DNA from: Symsagittifera roscoffensis
Lineage: Eukaryota > Xenacoelomorpha > Acoela > Convolutidae
Length of the DNA: 60,000 nt
Assembly (NCBI RefSeq): GCF_963678635.1
Contig: NC_087065.1
Location: 28,107,254 to 28,167,253 of the forward strand
Reading direction: 5' to 3'
Of the stretch, positions 12,301 through 21,869 are shown one piece after another. A program made the position numbers and the translations under genes. Numbering within the stretch: position 1 is the stretch's first letter; the number at the start of each line of letters is the position of its first letter. The notes under the pieces are model-generated. The model had not been told where the DNA came from and did no database searches. It was given only the letters and a program-made list of their open reading frames with translations.

Positions 12301-12900
12301 TAATCGTAGTGGTATGTTTTGAGATGATTGTTCTTGATATCGTGAATCAAGGTTGGTAGGAAAATTGAGGGGAAATGTTGATGGTGATATTTGGCTTAAA
12401 GAAGGTGTTGAGGGAGTGTTTTGGCTAATGTAGATAATGTAGTATCGAATAAAATGTCAACTGGGTTGTTTAATAAATTTGGTTCACCGTGAGGGTATTT
12501 GTTTTTCACCCAATATGGAGGGCGTTCTGTGGTTATTGGGTTATTAAAAGGATTTTCTCTAATTTGTTCTGATGCAAGGGTTGAACCTAAGTAATCTGAT
12601 GGGATATTTGAAAGGCTTTGTTGTGAAGCAGTTGGAGGTTTTTCTGGTAATGTGCTACTTGAAAGGTCTAAGGGACTTGATGTTGGTGATTGAAGTATGT
12701 TGTATTGAACTCTGGGAGTTTGAAAGTTTCTATTTCGTCTTGGATGTATGATTTGTCTATTTATTTCATGTGTGTTTTGGACTTGACTTATGTGTCTTGT
12801 TCTGTTAAGATCTTGTTGTAGGTGTGGGTTTAGATTAGATGTTGGTTCGTATTGTGGTTCACTTAAAGTTGCCTGGCGGACAACTGGTTCTAATGGTTCA
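9360..12900 (-). pseudogene. Envelope-like glycoprotein ectodomain (broken)
   Basis: Minus-strand coding fragments broken by stops and frameshifts. The best piece (9881-10393) is about 170 codons with Cys residues and the phrase CYKRIPIFYKNK. A second piece near 11.66-11.89 kb has a Tyr-Asp-Cys start followed by spaced single cysteines. That arrangement recalls class III-type glycoproteins of chuvirus/herpesvirus gB kind that have been captured by some invertebrate LTR elements. This is family resemblance judged by eye; other envelope origins are possible. The slot between pol/accessory ORFs and the 3' LTR supports an envelope role. The gene is dead: no frame exceeds 170 codons and a 430-bp block is duplicated inside it. 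Confidence 0.5.
10801..11659. repeat. 430-bp tandem duplication inside the envelope-like gene
   Basis: Unit 1 at 10801-11230 and unit 2 at 11231-11659 are nearly identical, beginning CAAGTCTCGTGTAAGTTG and ending TGTACTTTC. Differences are scattered substitutions with few indels. The duplication is absent in the logic of the gene (it repeats ectodomain codons), so it arose after or during reverse transcription. Confidence 0.9.
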
Positions 12901-13103
12901 GATAATCCTGCGTGTCTTTCTTCAAAAGTATATGGATTTTCTTGAAAAGAAATGCTTGTAGATGAATGGGGATTCTGGGTACTTGTGGTGTTGATGGATT
13001 CTCTTGGGACGTTGTTGGTGTGGACTGGTGAAGGGGTTGTTCATTAGCAGTTTTGGAAAATTTCGTTGAGTGAAGTTTTTATGATGATAATTTATGTTTG
13101 GTC

Positions 13104-13268
13104 CAATTTTCTTCAATGAAAAAAAAACAAGAGAGTAGTGGCTAATGCAAATGTGATGATTGCCTTTTTTATACATTTACATATTGTCATAATAAGTGAT
13201 GTTAAAAATGTGAGAAATATTACAAAGAGTAGAAAAACATCTGTTCTACTAAATAGATTACGATACAT
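13104..13268 (-). pseudogene. Small membrane ORF, duplicated copy in element M
   Basis: Starts at ATG 13268-13266 and matches the 62-codon membrane ORF at 14406-14594 closely, including the central CKCIKKA phrase. Two extra A residues in the A run near 13120 shift the frame before the normal C-terminus. It came with the 1.1-kb block duplication. Confidence 0.7.
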
Positions 13269-14096
13269 TCAAATAGTTTTGAAATTATCGTACCTGAGGA
13301 GGTTATCAAGGATAGCGGAGAGGGATATAAATACTTCAAAGATTGAGTAGAAAATTTTAAAAAATTGCAAAATATTATGAAAAGTATCAATAGGTTTTCT
13401 ATGATATTAGTTAAAAATATTCTGAAAATTTAAAAGATTAGAAAGTTTGATAAAGAGTTTAAAAAATAGTTGTTTGAATTTAGTGACCGTAATTGAGAGA
13501 AGCATTTACGAAGTGATTTGGTTTGTCGAATCTTTTTAATTTTGGGGGCTAAATTCGAGTGTGGTCGGACTATTTATTGATTTTTTACAAGTGGGTTGGG
13601 TTTCATCTAGTGTTGTTGAGGGATTATTTTGAGATGTCGGGGGATCTTCGTAGTTTTGTTTTTATTTATGGAGTTTTTGGGGGTAATCCAAGAAATATTC
13701 GTACTTTAGGCTAAATGATCTTGTGCTTTTTGTTCTTTAGGCTAATTTAATAAAAATTGCTTGAGGTTTATATGAGTGCTAAGTTGGGAAAATATTGTTG
13801 ATCTTTGTACTGCTTGATAGGGGAGGGTTGTAATGTTGAGATTATATTTATTTTAGTTGTAAATTTATAGCGGTTTGCTTATTTTTGACCTGGAGGTCTT
13901 GAAATTATAGTTTTAGATAAGCTTCGAGACGAAAATGTGTCAGCTAAAAAAGTCATATTGCTATAAATTAAGGTGTCTTATTCGGAATGATTTCTATTGG
14001 TTGATTTTGAACTAGATCTGTTCAATTGTTTTTCAGCAAGTTATTTTGAAAGTGTGGTATATTAAATTAATTAAACATAAAATTTAAATGGTTTCT

Positions 14097-14264
14097 ATGT
14101 CTGTGATATGGAATATCTGTTTAAATGGTTTCTTGAGAAGTTTATTTTCTTGAAAAGAGATGCGTGTAGATGAATGTTTTCTTGAAAACAAATGCGTGTA
14201 GATGAAAGTGTTTTATGTCTGTGATATGGAATATCTGTTTAAATGATTTCTTGAGAAATTTATT
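14097..14264. repeat. Two displaced ~50-bp copies of a pol segment
   Basis: The segment TATGTCTGTGATATGGAATA and its next 30 bases sit at 14097-14147 and 14211-14264. The parent is at about 16775-16830, where it codes in antisense for a stretch just after the protease (FKQIFHITDIK). The two copies bracket short repeats of TTTTCTTGAAAA and GCGTGTAGATGAA. The pattern suggests several reverse-transcriptase template jumps. Confidence 0.8.
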
Positions 14265-14405
14265 TTCTTGAAAAGAAATGCGTGTAGATGAATGGGGATT
14301 CTGGGTACTTGTGGGCGTTGATAGATTCTCTTGGGACATTGTTGGTGGGGACTGCTGAGGGGGTTGTTGATTAGCAATTTTGGAAAATTTCGTTGAGTGA
14401 AGTTT

Positions 14406-14594
14406 TTATGATGATAATTTATGTTTGGTCCAATTTTCTTCAATGAAAAGAAACAAGAGAATAGTGGCTAATGCAAATGTGATGATTGCCTTTTTTATAC
14501 ATTTACATATTGTCATAATAAGTGATGTTAAAAATGTGAGAAACATTACAAAGAGTAGCAAAACATCTGTTCTACTAAATAGATTACGATACAT
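14406..14594 (-). CDS. Small two-span membrane protein (accessory ORF), copy M
   Basis: A 62-residue protein homologous to 59714-59902. The layout is a short N-terminus (MYRNLFSRTD), a first hydrophobic span (about residues 11-30), a conserved basic, cysteine-bearing loop CKCIKKA (about 30-36), a second hydrophobic span (about 37-52), and a charged tail (EENWTKHK). The start ATG directly follows the TAA of the upstream hydrophobic frame (TAAATG). Size and topology are like small viral membrane proteins (viroporin-type), but function is unknown. This copy is intact although its surroundings are not. Confidence 0.7.
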   Translation of the reverse strand: MYRNLFSRTDVLLLFVMFLTFLTSLIMTICKCIKKAIITFALATILLFLFIEENWTKHKLSS

Positions 14595-15379
14595 TTAAAT
14601 AGTTTTGAAATTATCGTACCTGAGGAGGTTATCAAGGATAGCGGAGAGGGATATAAATACTTCAAAGATTGAGTAGAAAATTTAAAAAAATTGCAAAAGT
14701 ATGAATAGGTTTTCTATGATATTAGTTAAAAATATTCTGAAAATTTAAAAGATTAGAAAGTTTGATTAAGAGTTTAAAAAATATTTGTTTGAATTTAGTG
14801 ACCGTAGTTGAGAGAAGCATTTACGAAGTGATTTGGTTTGTCGAATCTTTTTAATTTTGGGGGCTAAATTCGAGTGTGGTCGGATTATTTATTGATTTTT
14901 GACAAGTGGGTTGGGTTTCATCAAGTGTTGTTGAGGGATTATTTTGAGATGTCGGGGGAGAATCTTCGAAGCTTTTTTTGGAATAATTGGGGGTAATCCA
15001 AGACATATTCTTACTTTAGGCTAATTTAATAATTTTGCTTGAGGGTTTTATGAGTGCTAAGTTGGGAAAATATTGTTGATCTTTGTACTGCTTGATAGGG
15101 GAGGGTTGTAATATTGAGATTATTTTTATTTTAGTTGTCAGTTTATGGCGGTTTGCTTAATTTCGACCTGGAGGTCTTGAAGTTATAGTTATAGATAAGC
15201 TTCAAGGCGAATATGTGTCGGCTAATAAAGTCGTATTGCTATAAATAAGGTGTCTTATTCGGAAAGATTTCTATTGGTTGATTTTGAACTAGAGCTGTTC
15301 AATTGTTTTTCAGCATGTTATTTTGAAAATGTGGATTATTAAACTAATTAAAAGAAGATGATGGAAAAGGAAATGAAAG

Positions 15380-15475
15380 TTATTTTTTAATTTCAACTTT
15401 CTTGAGTATTTTAGATTGTGGAATGAATGTTTTATAATTTTTTTTTTGGTGACTTCTGAGTCGTGATGATTCTCT
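15380..15475 (-). pseudogene. Remnant of the 47-codon basic ORF, copy M
   Basis: Read on the minus strand to a TAA at 15382-15380, it ends with FIPQSKILKKVEIKK. Copy P has FIPQSKILKKVEFQK at the end of its 58744-58887 ORF. The N-terminal half has been lost or scrambled at the fold-back deletion scar immediately upstream. Matching C-termini at the same position in both copies support a real small gene. Confidence 0.65.
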
Positions 15476-15503
15476 ATGTTCAGAGAATCATTACGACTCA
15501 GAA
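15454..15503. repeat. Fold-back inverted repeat at an internal deletion junction
   Basis: Arms at 15454-15475 and 15482-15503 (22 bp, 21 matching, 6-bp loop) begin TTCTGAGTCGTGATGATTC. Left of the arms (plus coordinates) is the 47-codon ORF; right of them is RT cut off shortly after the TADMNSAYNQ region. About 2.9 kb that copy P carries here (rest of RT, RNase H, integrase) is missing. One arm is accessory-ORF sequence, so the other is a back-copied fragment made at the break. Confidence 0.8.
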
Positions 15504-15519
15504 GAATAACATCTGTCTA

Positions 15520-17704
15520 AAATTTTTACTCATAAAGGCTGAGAAAGCTGCTGGTCCAATGGATATACCATAGAAAAATCTATCAAATTCTTATTATTGA
15601 TTTCCGATAACGAATTGTGTTAATCGTCGTGATTGTTCATCTAGTAGTGGCGTTTGGTTATATGCACTATTCATGTCTGCGGTTGTGAAATATTTACCGT
15701 TTATTTTTGTTAAAATTACTTGGATTGGTTCTTTTGGCCAATTACATTTGGATTCATCAATTAGTGAATTGAGATATCTAGCATCAAGAACTATTTTTAA
15801 TGAATCTTCTTTGGCGAGGCCAATAACAGGGTTAATAAAGGTGTTTCCTTTCGGTTGTTCTTCTTTATTAACTGGGGATATAATTTTGTATTGTTCTAGA
15901 ATGTCAAGTAGTCTATTGACTTTGTCATGTAAATGAAATGGTACTTTACTTGCTCGTTGTTTCTTGAAAACTGCATCAGGTTTCAATGGTAAATGTAGTG
16001 GTGAATTTATTTTTTTTTCCGACGTCAAATTTAGATGTTGCATAAACTTTTGGATATTTTAAAAGTATATCGGCTAATTTTTCAAATTCATTCTGTGTTA
16101 ATTGGGAGTCTTGAAAATTGAACATTGTTAAGACTTTTTGTTGTTGTTCTGTATAGTGTGATATTTTGAAAGTTGGTTTAAAATAAGGTATTTTTGTGAA
16201 ATAGTCTGTGTTCCTTTTTTCATTAATTATTATATTATTTATTGATAGTTCTTCATCGAGGATGCTTGACTGACTGACATATATCTAATAGTTGTAGTAT
16301 ATTGTTCACTATGTATGCTATTTCAATTGTGGGAGAAGTTGTTGCATAAGTTTCGCAATATCCTAAGAGTCCTAAGGGTAAGGAATTGTTATACATGTGT
16401 AGAGAAATAACATCGGAATTTGAGTTTTTCATGTATTTCATAGATGAAATTGTTACTCTAAAAAACTTGTGGAGTGGTCTAAATTCAAAGTCTGACATAA
16501 AGAGTTGTTGTCTATTTTGCTTTCTGTCGTATTGGTTAACTTGTTTAATTGGAAATTCATAAACGTAACCTGAGTGTGGTTTGAGATGCTTTCTTTCTTT
16601 ATTATAGATTGGGTAAAATTTTGAAAAGAATGGTGGTTGTTTGTTCATTCTTTGGAAGAATGTTAGAGCGGTGTTATGCATTCTTGTATATTTATCTTTT
16701 ATATTAATTTTACTATCTAATATATTAATAGTTGGTATGTACTTTGTGATGAATGGAATTCCAAAAATATTGTGTTTTATGTCTGTGATATGGAATATCT
16801 GTTTAAATGGCTTCTTGAGAAGTTTATTCTGTTCCATTGTTTTAGTGGAACAAGGAAAAGTTGAATTTTTCCATAATTTGTTAGGGTTGAGCCTTGTGCT
16901 GTTGCTAGTCTACTTGTTGTTTTTATGGGTGTTGTTTTTGGGTGTAATGTTTTGATTTCATTCCAAGTTGGAATATTAATGATACTTGATTCTGCTCCAG
17001 AATCTATTAAAAAATCTATTTCAAGGTCTGGTGGTTGAAAATCTTTACATTTTGGACTTTCTAAATGAAAGGGGATTGTCCAAATTTTTTTTTGGTGATT
17101 TTTTCGGTGTAATCTGGTAAATGTGATTTGTACTAGAATATGGTGTCTGTTCTCTTTCAGGTTGTTGTGATGTTGTTTCCTTATTTGCTATTTATTCTAT
17201 TGGTATGTTATTACTTTTAGGTCTAGTGTGATAAGTTAAAAGTAATTTCAAATGATTTTCGTAAATTTGTGAATGAACAAGTTGTTCGTATGTAACAGAT
17301 TCATAATCATTTTCAACTTCTATCATGCTGACTAAAAGTGAATTCTCTATATCACTGTCACTATCTGTGGATTCACAATTTATGTGATTTAATTGTAACT
17401 CAGTAGTCTCGGTGTTTTCAATACCAGGGGGGTCTGAATTTGTTTCATCAGTTGTTTGTACTTGGTTTATTTGTCTCTGATGTTTTGGTGTATTACTTCT
17501 ATATTTATTTTGAGAATCTGGATAACGTGTGTTATTTCTATGGGGTGATTGAGAGTAGTTTCTTTGTCTATTGTTATAGTTTGAATTCCCATTTTGTGAA
17601 TTATCTCGTGATCGATTTTGATAATTGTTGTAATTGGATCTTTGGTGATCTGATCTGTTGTTTGAATAATCTCGTGATCGATTATTATATTGCTGATCGA
17701 ACAT
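15520..17704 (-). pseudogene. pol fragment of copy M: gag zinc-finger region, protease, N-terminal RT
   Basis: Three main open pieces in element order. 17704-17192 is Asn/Arg/Ser/Tyr-rich low-complexity sequence like that after the zinc knuckle of copy P. 16837-16253 is the spacer between protease and RT, with a retained FKQIFHITDIKHN. 16043-15594 is N-terminal RT with LKIVLDARYLNSLID and TADMNSAYNQ. The protease active-site Asp-Ser-Gly-Ala lies between the first two pieces near 17000. Frameshifts separate them. RT stops soon after the FVIGNQ phrase, before the catalytic Tyr-Leu-Asp-Asp, at the deletion scar. Confidence 0.8.
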
Positions 17705-17719
17705 TTTTAACGTACTGTA

Positions 17720-19689
17720 TTTTGAGATATTCTGTTTCTTCTAGTTTCATAGTGATTTCTGCTTGTTCTATTTTATGAAATCTAGATCTGGTTCTCGAAT
17801 TGAGGAAGGGTGTGATGCTCTCTTTTTAATTGCTATTTTTCGTAATTGAGATGTTAGGTTGATCATTAAAATTTCTGTCATTTTTGTGTTTTTATAATCA
17901 TGAGTATTTAGTGAGCATGCTTTTCGGACTATTGTTTTGATCCTTAGTGCTAATTGTTTGATCGTTTCTTTTGGTAGTCTACAATTTTCGTTGCATAAAA
18001 CTCTTTGATGTTGTTTGTTTTTTGTTCTGAATCAAACATTTTTGTATGAATTTTTTCCAATCTGATTTTATTTCTATAGTTAGAACTAAAAACCATTTTT
18101 GAGCTGCGCCATCAAGTGTGGTTTGTATTAACGCTGTGCGTCTATGTATCAAATTTTGGTGAAGTGGCGTATTTATGGGTTCCGGTCCTACATTTAAAAT
18201 TAAATTTGCTGTGACTGCATTCAAATAATCTTCTACAGAATATTCAGGATATTCGTGAATACCATTAATGGCTTGTTTGATTGTATTGATGATCCACCCA
18301 TGAGGTATGGATTCATAGTCATCTGTAATGATTCTGCGGCGTTTGGCGTTTGTGAAAAATTTGTAAGTTGACTTTTTGTGGTTTCAAGTTATTGTCAATA
18401 ATCGGGTAGTGGAATTTCGTTTTGCATTTGTGTTGGTTGATAATAATCTGTGTTTGCTGGGTTTTGCCTTTGCATTGGTTTATATGATGGTGTATAGGTT
18501 GGGTTTTGCGTTTGCAACGGTTAGTGATTTTGCGTATTAGCTGAGTTTTGTGGATAAAAATTTGTATTTTGGAAAGCTTGATTTGGTCGAGGTGGTTTTG
18601 CACGGTATTCTTGTGTAAATGGTGCAAAAATTTCTGGTTGATAATAATTATCATCATCTGATGATTGATAATTAGGTGTATAGTAAGGTGTATTGTGTTT
18701 ACCTTGGTTTTGTTCACTGTTTTTATTTTGTTGCAAAAAATGGATGATATACGTGGATAATCAGTAGAATTTACTGTAGTTGTTGTTGCTTATCGAAAAT
18801 TCTGTTTTTGTGAAAATAAATGATTTTGATTGTTTGGACGAATAGATTTAGACGTTTCTGGTCTATCTGCTTAGTTATAATTATGGTCTGCAAAGTTATT
18901 TCTAGTGAATGTTCTTTGTTTCTGTATTGGTTTCATCATTGGTCTAAATGGTTGATAACTCACGTGTGGGTATCTTGGTTCAATGGTGGGTTTAACCGTA
19001 GGTTGTAATGTTACTTGTGGTAAGATTGGATTTTTTGGTCTTGGGGTTGTCAGATTTGGATGTACTGGTAAGATACTTTGTTGTGCTGTTGTTACTACTG
19101 TGTTAACTGCTCCTTAATTTGTGAGGTGTGATGATGTTTGAACATCTTGTTGTGTGAGATTCCTAGTTCCATTTAGATCTTCTTGTTGTATGACAGTTGC
19201 GATTTCATGTCTTACAGTTGTATATTTTGATCTCCGAACTGGTGAAGCTCCTTGAGGTTCTGGTTTTTCTAATATAGATAAATAGCTATAAATTATTTGA
19301 AATACTTCATTAGTAAATATTGAATTTGCTCTTTGTGAATTTTGGTGTTGTACATTTTTTATATATTCTATGAATACTTTTGAAAGTTCTATATCTACGT
19401 CGTCTGTTTGAAGTAGATGTTTATCATGAAATTTACTTGGGCTTTTTAATTATATTGCGTAGATTCCGTGCTGTTGTGAAAATATACGTATTCCTCTGAG
19501 GTAGTGATCGACAATTTGTCTTTTGATTCTTACTTCTGGAAATTCTGCTTTGCATGGACTTATTTCTTTTTCAAATAAATTTGCTATTAAATTTTGACAA
19601 AACGTTGTTTGTCCTCTATCATTAGTGAAGGAAGTGATGATAAATGCAAGGATTGTATTTTCATCTTCACTTTCTTCATTTGTACTCAT
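17720..19689 (-). pseudogene. gag of copy M
   Basis: Begins at ATG 19689 (MSTNEESEDENT) and aligns to the gag of copy P throughout, but is split by several stops and frameshifts into pieces at 19689-19450, 18736-18319 and 18224-17979. The last piece holds the capsid-type phrase LDGAAQKWF and continues IKSDWKKF, where copy P has a stop in place of the Trp. This shows that gag originally read through that position. Confidence 0.8.
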
Positions 19690-19731
19690 TTTTGTGCTTT
19701 ATGACCGTTAATTTGTAACTTTCTATGTGTT

Positions 19732-20130
19732 TTATTGGTTGATTCCAATTGTATAGTCGTACTGGTTTGTTTTTGTATGAGTTTTTGTATTCTTCTTTTC
19801 CCTTGTATTGATGAATGTGATGTGGTTTCTGAGTCTGAAAAATATAATGGATCTTGAACCGGGTAGTTTATTTTTTGAGTTTTTTAATCTGTAAAGTTCT
19901 TGTAGATGACTTGTTTCTGATTCGGAAAATGCGTTTCTTTGTTTTGAAAATCTTTTTCGTGTAATTTGTCTTTGTTTGCTTAAAATTTTTCGTTTGATTG
20001 TTTGTGGTTTGGTTCTAATATATCCTGTTGACTGTCTGTGTGGAGTGATTACGAGATCATATTTTTCGTTGTTTATTTCACAGTTGTGTAATATGATTGT
20101 TTGTTTATTTTCTAAATTGTCTAGTGACAT
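19732..20130 (-). pseudogene. Basic leader ORF of copy M, C-terminally frameshifted
   Basis: 132 codons from ATG 20130. Residues 1-85 align closely with the ORF at 50225-50692: shared NKQTI, KYDLVITPH, GYIRTK, KQRQITRKRFSK, RNAFSESET. After that the frame differs; the DNA still encodes the FSDSETTS-like continuation in another frame, so a small indel shifted it. The distance from its ATG to the gag ATG is 441 bp against 442 in copy P, consistent with a one-base difference. Confidence 0.75.
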
Positions 20131-21106
20131 AGGGTTTAGGATGATGGATGCAGTATTTGGATTAGTGATTTTAAAGTGCTTAAACTATTAGTCTTTACGA
20201 TTTTTTCGTGTTAGCTTAGCTTGGGTCTTGTTGTTTAGGGTTGGAGAGAAAAGCATATATCGATTCCGCAGAATGATTGTTACTTTCTCGTGGCTAGTCT
20301 AAAATAAGGTGTTAGCTTACCTAATCTTACTTAGGGGTAATGATTGTGATCAGGGGTTGGAGAAAAGTAAATCGATCCACAAGGTTCAGGTATAATTAGA
20401 ACACAAGATACTATTTTAAACTTACTATGTTTAAGTAATATCCTGGCTGAGGTAAGAGGGGGAATCAAGTGAAGGATGAATAACCGAAGTTATTCACTGT
20501 TTATCCTAATTAGAATGGTTAGTGATATTGAAAAATTTCTGCTAATCCTGTAATCCTGGATCGTAGAAAGGGTTGGATAGTGAATCGACGTTTTAGGTCG
20601 TTAGACACTAGTTAATGTGTGGGGGAGAACAAAATTGTTCTATTTGATCCAAGGATAAGCCTTGATGATCAAGATATAAATTTATGATATAAAATTGAAT
20701 TGGTTTAAAAGAGAGATGGAGATCCAAGGAAAGCCTTGATGATCTATTTAATTTAAAAAGTTTATTTTAGGTGAAAATAAAAATTAGAATAGATCTTTTT
20801 AAAGTAATTTAAAGTTTTAATTGATAGAAAGGTTTTACTTTTTGATGATGTTAGTGGTTTATTATTTGCTTGTTATGTTCAGGTGATGAAGCTGAGATGA
20901 AGAAATGATTTATAGATTAATAACAATTTGTGTATTTACTAACTAATTTTTATTTTTTATTTTCAATAAACATTATTTTCAGATATCTTTTCGATTTAGT
21001 TTACTGCAAGTTTAAGGGAACGATTAGAGATCTTTTTATTAATCGTTATTGTACAATAATAGGTCTAGCGCCTGTAGTTATCGGTGAAAAATTTTCTTCA
21101 ACTAGA
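20131..21106 (-). promoter_or_regulatory. Structured 5' leader of copy M
   Basis: Non-coding sequence between the 78-codon-length ORF and the basic ORF, well conserved with 49293-50224. Landmarks in plus coordinates: two copies of a stem-loop element (GATCCAAGGATAAGCCTTGA type) at 20646-20670 and 20721-20744; a perfect 7-bp stem with a UUCG loop closed by C-G at 20478-20495; and a UGCG-loop hairpin around 20260. Likely roles are genome packaging, dimerisation or translation control. Confidence 0.6.
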
Positions 21107-21340
21107 TTATGTCTGCAAATGAAAATCTAATTTCATTGCTATTAAAATTCTAAATATAATAGTTTATGTTGGCTTTTGTCGTACTATCATGAAACTTGTG
21201 GGTAAGTTCCGTTGTAGTCGTATATCGTCTCTTGTCCGAGGTCTTCTTCCAATAGTAGGGAGTTCTCGTATTGTTCGGAAAGATGGCTCTGATCTATTGA
21301 GTCGTAGAGACATTTCAATTAAATTTTTGTCGTATAACAT
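21107..21340 (-). pseudogene. 77-codon leader ORF of copy M (one nonsense codon)
   Basis: Starts at ATG 21340 and ends at TAA 21109-21107. It is exactly 234 bp long, the same as its homologue at 49059-49292. Most differences between the two are at third codon positions (for example ATC/ATT, CGA/CGG, GAC/GAT). Conserved peptide phrases include SLRLNRSEP, IGRRPRTRDDIR, MIVRQKP and LDFHLQT. A single CAA-to-TAA type change creates an internal stop near codon 60. Confidence 0.75.
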
Positions 21341-21418
21341 TTTTGTGAATGTTTTTGTCTAAGTCTAATCTATTTTTGGTTAGCTCTAAAGTATTCAATT
21401 GCTCAAGGTCTTTTTTGA

Positions 21419-21435
21419 GACTTATGGTCGCACCA
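21419..21435 (-). promoter_or_regulatory. Primer binding site, copy M
   Basis: Two bases inside the LTR end, the minus strand reads TGGTGCGACCATAAG. TGG is the complement of a tRNA 3' CCA end, and the same position in copy P reads TGGTGCAACCATAAG. I cannot name the tRNA with confidence. Confidence 0.65.
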
Positions 21436-21437
21436 GA

Positions 21438-21815
21438 TGAGTTGGGAATGATGGTCCAACTCATAGAGTAATTTCAGAAAAGGTACACCGTCTGCTCGTC
21501 ACGCTATCTTATTTTCGGCCGGTTAGATTCGTGCAACTTCTTAGTCTAATACCGATCTTAATCTTACTCCTATATCTCTTAGTCTTAATAGATCTAGAGT
21601 ATACTGGTTTGTTACGAGTTGGTCTCTTGGAAAAGGCAACTAAGCTGTAAGTTAAATTCAGAATGCTCTTGTGCTGAAACTACAAGTAGTTTCAGCACTT
21701 ACAAACAAGTGGGCAGTTAGTTAGATGGAGTATGATTGGTTAGTATTCGATATTTTATAGGGATAAAATATTTAATTTATAACCAATAATAATATACAGT
21801 TTGGATCAGGTTCCA
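21438..21815 (-). repeat. 5' LTR of copy M
   Basis: 378 bp, in element sense starting TGGAACCTGATC and ending CCAACTCA. It aligns over its length with the LTR at 48562-48971 of copy P, and in part with 6938-7125. It is bounded on the right by the TATT target duplication at 21816-21819. Confidence 0.85.
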
Positions 21816-21869
21816 TATTGCTGTAATTTGTTTATTTAGTTATATCAATTTATTTTGACTTGAATAAAA

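Larger units (their letters stand above)
12938..15350. repeat. Imperfect ~1.1-kb tandem duplication of the accessory-ORF region
   Basis: Block 14263-15350 and block 12938-14075 match over essentially their full length, with about 1.32 kb spacing; small indels separate them. Each carries the small membrane ORF, its hydrophobic upstream partner and the conserved spacer holding a GACCTCCAGGTC phrase and a TTTAGCCTAAAG phrase in element sense. Copy P has this region once. The 187 bp between the blocks hold copies of a protease-proximal pol segment. Confidence 0.85.
6938..21815 (-). mobile_element. Large env-bearing LTR retroelement, copy M (decayed)
   Basis: A 14.9-kb minus-strand element flanked by TATT at 6934-6937 and 21816-21819. 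In element order (right to left) it has: LTR, primer binding site, 78-codon-length leader ORF, structured leader, basic ORF, gag, protease and partial RT, a deletion scar, small accessory ORFs (duplicated), envelope-like gene, and a partial 3' LTR. All internal genes up to the small membrane ORF have homologues in the same order in the plus-strand copy at 48.56-60 kb. The LTR remnants differ by roughly 5 percent over 188 bp, so it is an old insertion. It cannot be autonomous: most RT motifs, RNase H and integrase are missing. Confidence 0.85.
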
